Below, in pieces: positions 6,292-7,855 of a stretch of DNA of 7,855 nt. The notes beneath the pieces are model-generated. The model saw nothing but the letters and a program-made list of their open reading frames with translations. It was not told the origin of the DNA and ran no database searches. The stretch spans positions 1 to 7,855 of the forward strand of contig DMUF01000019.1 in NCBI GenBank assembly GCA_003476445.1. Direction: 5' to 3'. Made by a program: the position numbers and the translations under genes. This DNA is from Gammaproteobacteria bacterium. GTDB taxonomy: Bacteria; Pseudomonadota; Gammaproteobacteria; Pseudomonadales; Azotimanducaceae. Within the stretch, counting starts at the first letter, position 1; every line of letters starts with the position of its first letter.

Positions 6292-6378
6292 GTGCAGGGG
6301 CGTCCGTTGCGACGGTAGCCCGTAAACTCACGCCCGGTCGCGCCGCGCGCGCGCCGAGCGCGGGCGCCACTCTACCCC

Positions 6379-6384
6379 TATACT
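6379..6384 (+). promoter_or_regulatory. Likely -10 box (TATACT) for the antiporter gene
   Basis: TATACT differs from the TATAAT consensus at one position and stands out in a very GC-rich gap. Transcription would start near 6391, giving a leader of about 33 nt. The segment 17 bp upstream is GC-rich and not a recognisable -35, so the promoter may need an activator or another sigma factor. Confidence 0.4.
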
Positions 6385-6423
6385 CGCCTTCCCGCGATAG
6401 CCGCCACCGCGAGAACGGATGCC

Positions 6424-7854
6424 ATGGAAGCAACGAGCGCAAGCGTCGGCTGGCTCGCCATTCTGCCGCCCATTATCGCGATTGGCCTCGCGATGATCAC
6501 GCGCCAGGTGCTGCCCGCGCTGTTCGCCGGCATTGTGATCGGCTGGTGGATTCTGGGCGACGCCAATCCTGCAAACGCGCTTGCGGCCAGTATCGACGGC
6601 ATCATCGACGTGCTCGCTGATCCAGGCGACGCCCGCGTGCTCGCCTTTGCCCTGGCGATCGGTGCCCTCATCGCCGTTCTCGAAAGCGCAGGCGGGGTGC
6701 GCGGATTCGTGCGGTGGATCGAGCATCGACGCTGGGTCAGCAACGGCCACAGCGCGCAGTGGCTCGCGTGGTGGACCGGCATCGTCATCTTCATCGAGTC
6801 GAATCTCACGCTGCTGGCCGCCGGCGCTATTTCGCGCCCGCTGTTTGACCGCTATCGGGTATCGCGGGAAAAGCTCGCCTACATTATCGACTCCACCTCC
6901 GCGCCCGTTTGCATGCTGATTCCGCTCAATGCCTGGGGGGCTTTTCTGCTGAGCCTGCTTGGCACTACCGCGCTTGAAGACCCCCTCTCGGTGCTCGTAA
7001 ATGCGCTGCCCCTCACCGTTTACGCGGTGCTGGCTGTCGCGCTCGCAGCCGCCAGCATCGCTTGGAACTGGCATCCGGGACCCATGGCGGCCGCCGAGGC
7101 GCGCGCGCGTACCGGCCTGGTCATGGCACCGGGAACCCTGCCTCTATCCAGCCCATCTGCTTCGTCTCCCGGATCGGAGGATTTCATCTACCCCGGGCCC
7201 GCGCTCATGCTTGCGCCACTTCTTACCATCATCGTGGCCGTGCCGATTGGGCTGTGGATCACCGGCAATGGCGATCCGCTCGCGGGTTCCGGCTCGAAGG
7301 CGGTGCTGTGGGCCGTGCTTGTCGGGGTAGGTGTCGCATCGGTGCTCGCCCTCAGCACAAGACAGTTCACGGGGTCGGGGCTGCTCGAAACCGCGCTGCG
7401 CGGCGCCGGTGCCATGCTGCCGATCGCGCTCATACTGCTGTTTGCGATTGCGCTTGGGGATGTATCGCGAACGCTCGGCACCGGGCCCTGGCTAGCACAG
7501 ATCATCGGTGCCCATGTAGCACCACTGTGGCTGCCGGTGCTCGTGTTCCTGTCCGCGGCTGCAACGGCGTTTGCGATTGGCTCGAGCTGGGGGACCTTCG
7601 CGATCATGATTCCGATCGCCATTCCGCTCGCGCTCGCAATCGGACTGCCCGCACCCCTGATGCTGGGCGCGGTACTGTCCGGGGCGGTATTCGGCGACCA
7701 TGCTTCGCCGGTGAGTGATACCACGGTGGTTGCTTCCATGGCAGCCGCAACCGATCACGTGGAGCACGTGCGCACCCAGCTGCCCTATGCGCTGATCGCA
7801 GCTGCCATCAGCGCAGTGTTCTATCTGGGCGCGGGCTTCATTACGGCACCCTGA
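6424..7854 (+). CDS. NhaC-family Na+/H+ antiporter
   Basis: A complete 476-aa polytopic membrane protein ending with TGA at 7852-7854. About 11-12 hydrophobic segments are visible (roughly 9-26, 31-47, 70-90, 115-136, 152-180, 190-215, 256-280, 290-312, 327-350, 362-384, 386-424, 452-474). Family motifs include 'DSTSAPVCMLIPLNAWGAF' (156-174), 'GSSWGTF' (386-392) and 'FGDHASPVSDTT' (423-434), the last being the strongest marker of NhaC-type antiporters and their relatives. Such proteins exchange cytoplasmic Na+ for external H+; substrate and direction are inferred from the family only, and related amino-acid exchangers share the fold. A polar Ala/Pro/Ser-rich loop (about 217-255) separates the two halves. 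ATG 6424 has only a weak purine-rich ribosome binding site (6411-6418). The gene is divergent from the aminotransferase. Confidence 0.9.
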   Translation: MEATSASVGWLAILPPIIAIGLAMITRQVLPALFAGIVIGWWILGDANPANALAASIDGIIDVLADPGDARVLAFALAIGALIAVLESAGGVRGFVRWIEHRRWVSNGHSAQWLAWWTGIVIFIESNLTLLAAGAISRPLFDRYRVSREKLAYIIDSTSAPVCMLIPLNAWGAFLLSLLGTTALEDPLSVLVNALPLTVYAVLAVALAAASIAWNWHPGPMAAAEARARTGLVMAPGTLPLSSPSASSPGSEDFIYPGPALMLAPLLTIIVAVPIGLWITGNGDPLAGSGSKAVLWAVLVGVGVASVLALSTRQFTGSGLLETALRGAGAMLPIALILLFAIALGDVSRTLGTGPWLAQIIGAHVAPLWLPVLVFLSAAATAFAIGSSWGTFAIMIPIAIPLALAIGLPAPLMLGAVLSGAVFGDHASPVSDTTVVASMAAATDHVEHVRTQLPYALIAAAISAVFYLGAGFITAP

Positions 7855-7855
7855 A

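Noticed and set aside
5402..6325. A 307-codon open frame on the + strand, antisense to the aminotransferase
   Set aside because: The opposite strand encodes a complete AspC/TyrB-type enzyme. The antisense product is Arg/His-rich with no family motif.
6330..6372. GC-alternating run in the aminotransferase/antiporter gap as a structured RNA or Z-DNA element
   Set aside because: The run is simple CG-rich sequence with many equivalent weak pairings. Nothing distinguishes it from base composition.
6278..6442. A 55-residue N-terminal extension of the aminotransferase
   Set aside because: It is Arg-rich, absent from the family, overlaps the start of the divergent antiporter gene, and the internal ATG has a ribosome binding site and the expected N-terminus.
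6328..7074. A 248-codon open frame on the - strand, antisense to the antiporter
   Set aside because: It overlaps the clear NhaC-type protein and reads as low-complexity charged sequence typical of a complement of hydrophobic codons.
1..7855. Mobile element, CRISPR array, tRNA or phage signatures
   Set aside because: Both strands were read for transposase or integrase motifs, terminal inverted repeats, spaced identical repeats and tRNA-like cloverleaf ends; none was seen.

Overview
The window looks like a GC-rich proteobacterial chromosome, most likely gammaproteobacterial. This is inferred from an AspC/TyrB-type aminotransferase, a YqhA-like UPF0114 protein and an H-NOX/histidine kinase pair; no marker fixes the genus. 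There are seven protein genes and no RNA gene, IS element, CRISPR array or phage gene. Intergenic space is short; the longest gap is 264 bp (4025-4288).

Left part (1-973, + strand): the 3' end of a UPF0114/YqhA membrane protein, followed 25 bp later by a SOUL-family heme-binding-like protein with a signal peptide. The SOUL gene converges tail-to-tail, 14 bp apart, with the next operon.

Centre (988-4981): a gas-sensing signalling locus. On the minus strand, an H-NOX heme sensor (GTG start, strong ribosome binding site) overlaps by 8 bp a large soluble hybrid histidine kinase. The kinase reads HNOBA sensor-partner domain, coiled coil, HisKA/HATPase, degenerate receiver, true receiver and Hpt domain. 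Divergently transcribed is an OmpR-type response regulator with a TTG start. The intervening 264 bp hold two dyad-symmetric sequences and two direct-repeat families that could be operator sites. The simplest reading is a nitric-oxide-responsive phosphorelay: H-NOX to HNOBA kinase, to its receiver and Hpt, and on to the OmpR-type regulator. The H-NOX has the proximal His and the YxSxR heme motif but Pro at the position of the O2-stabilising distal Tyr, which predicts NO selectivity.

Right part (4982-7855): a short GC hairpin and five degenerate 11-bp tandem repeats sit between the regulator and the 3' end of a minus-strand PLP-dependent aspartate/aromatic aminotransferase. Divergent from it, across 146 bp with a TATACT -10 box, is a complete NhaC-family Na+/H+ antiporter that ends one base before the window edge. 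These two genes look like ordinary housekeeping neighbours with no visible functional tie to the sensor locus.

The most interesting content is the H-NOX/hybrid-kinase/OmpR-regulator locus. Its components belong to known families, but the output regulon and the role of the degenerate receiver cannot be deduced from the sequence.
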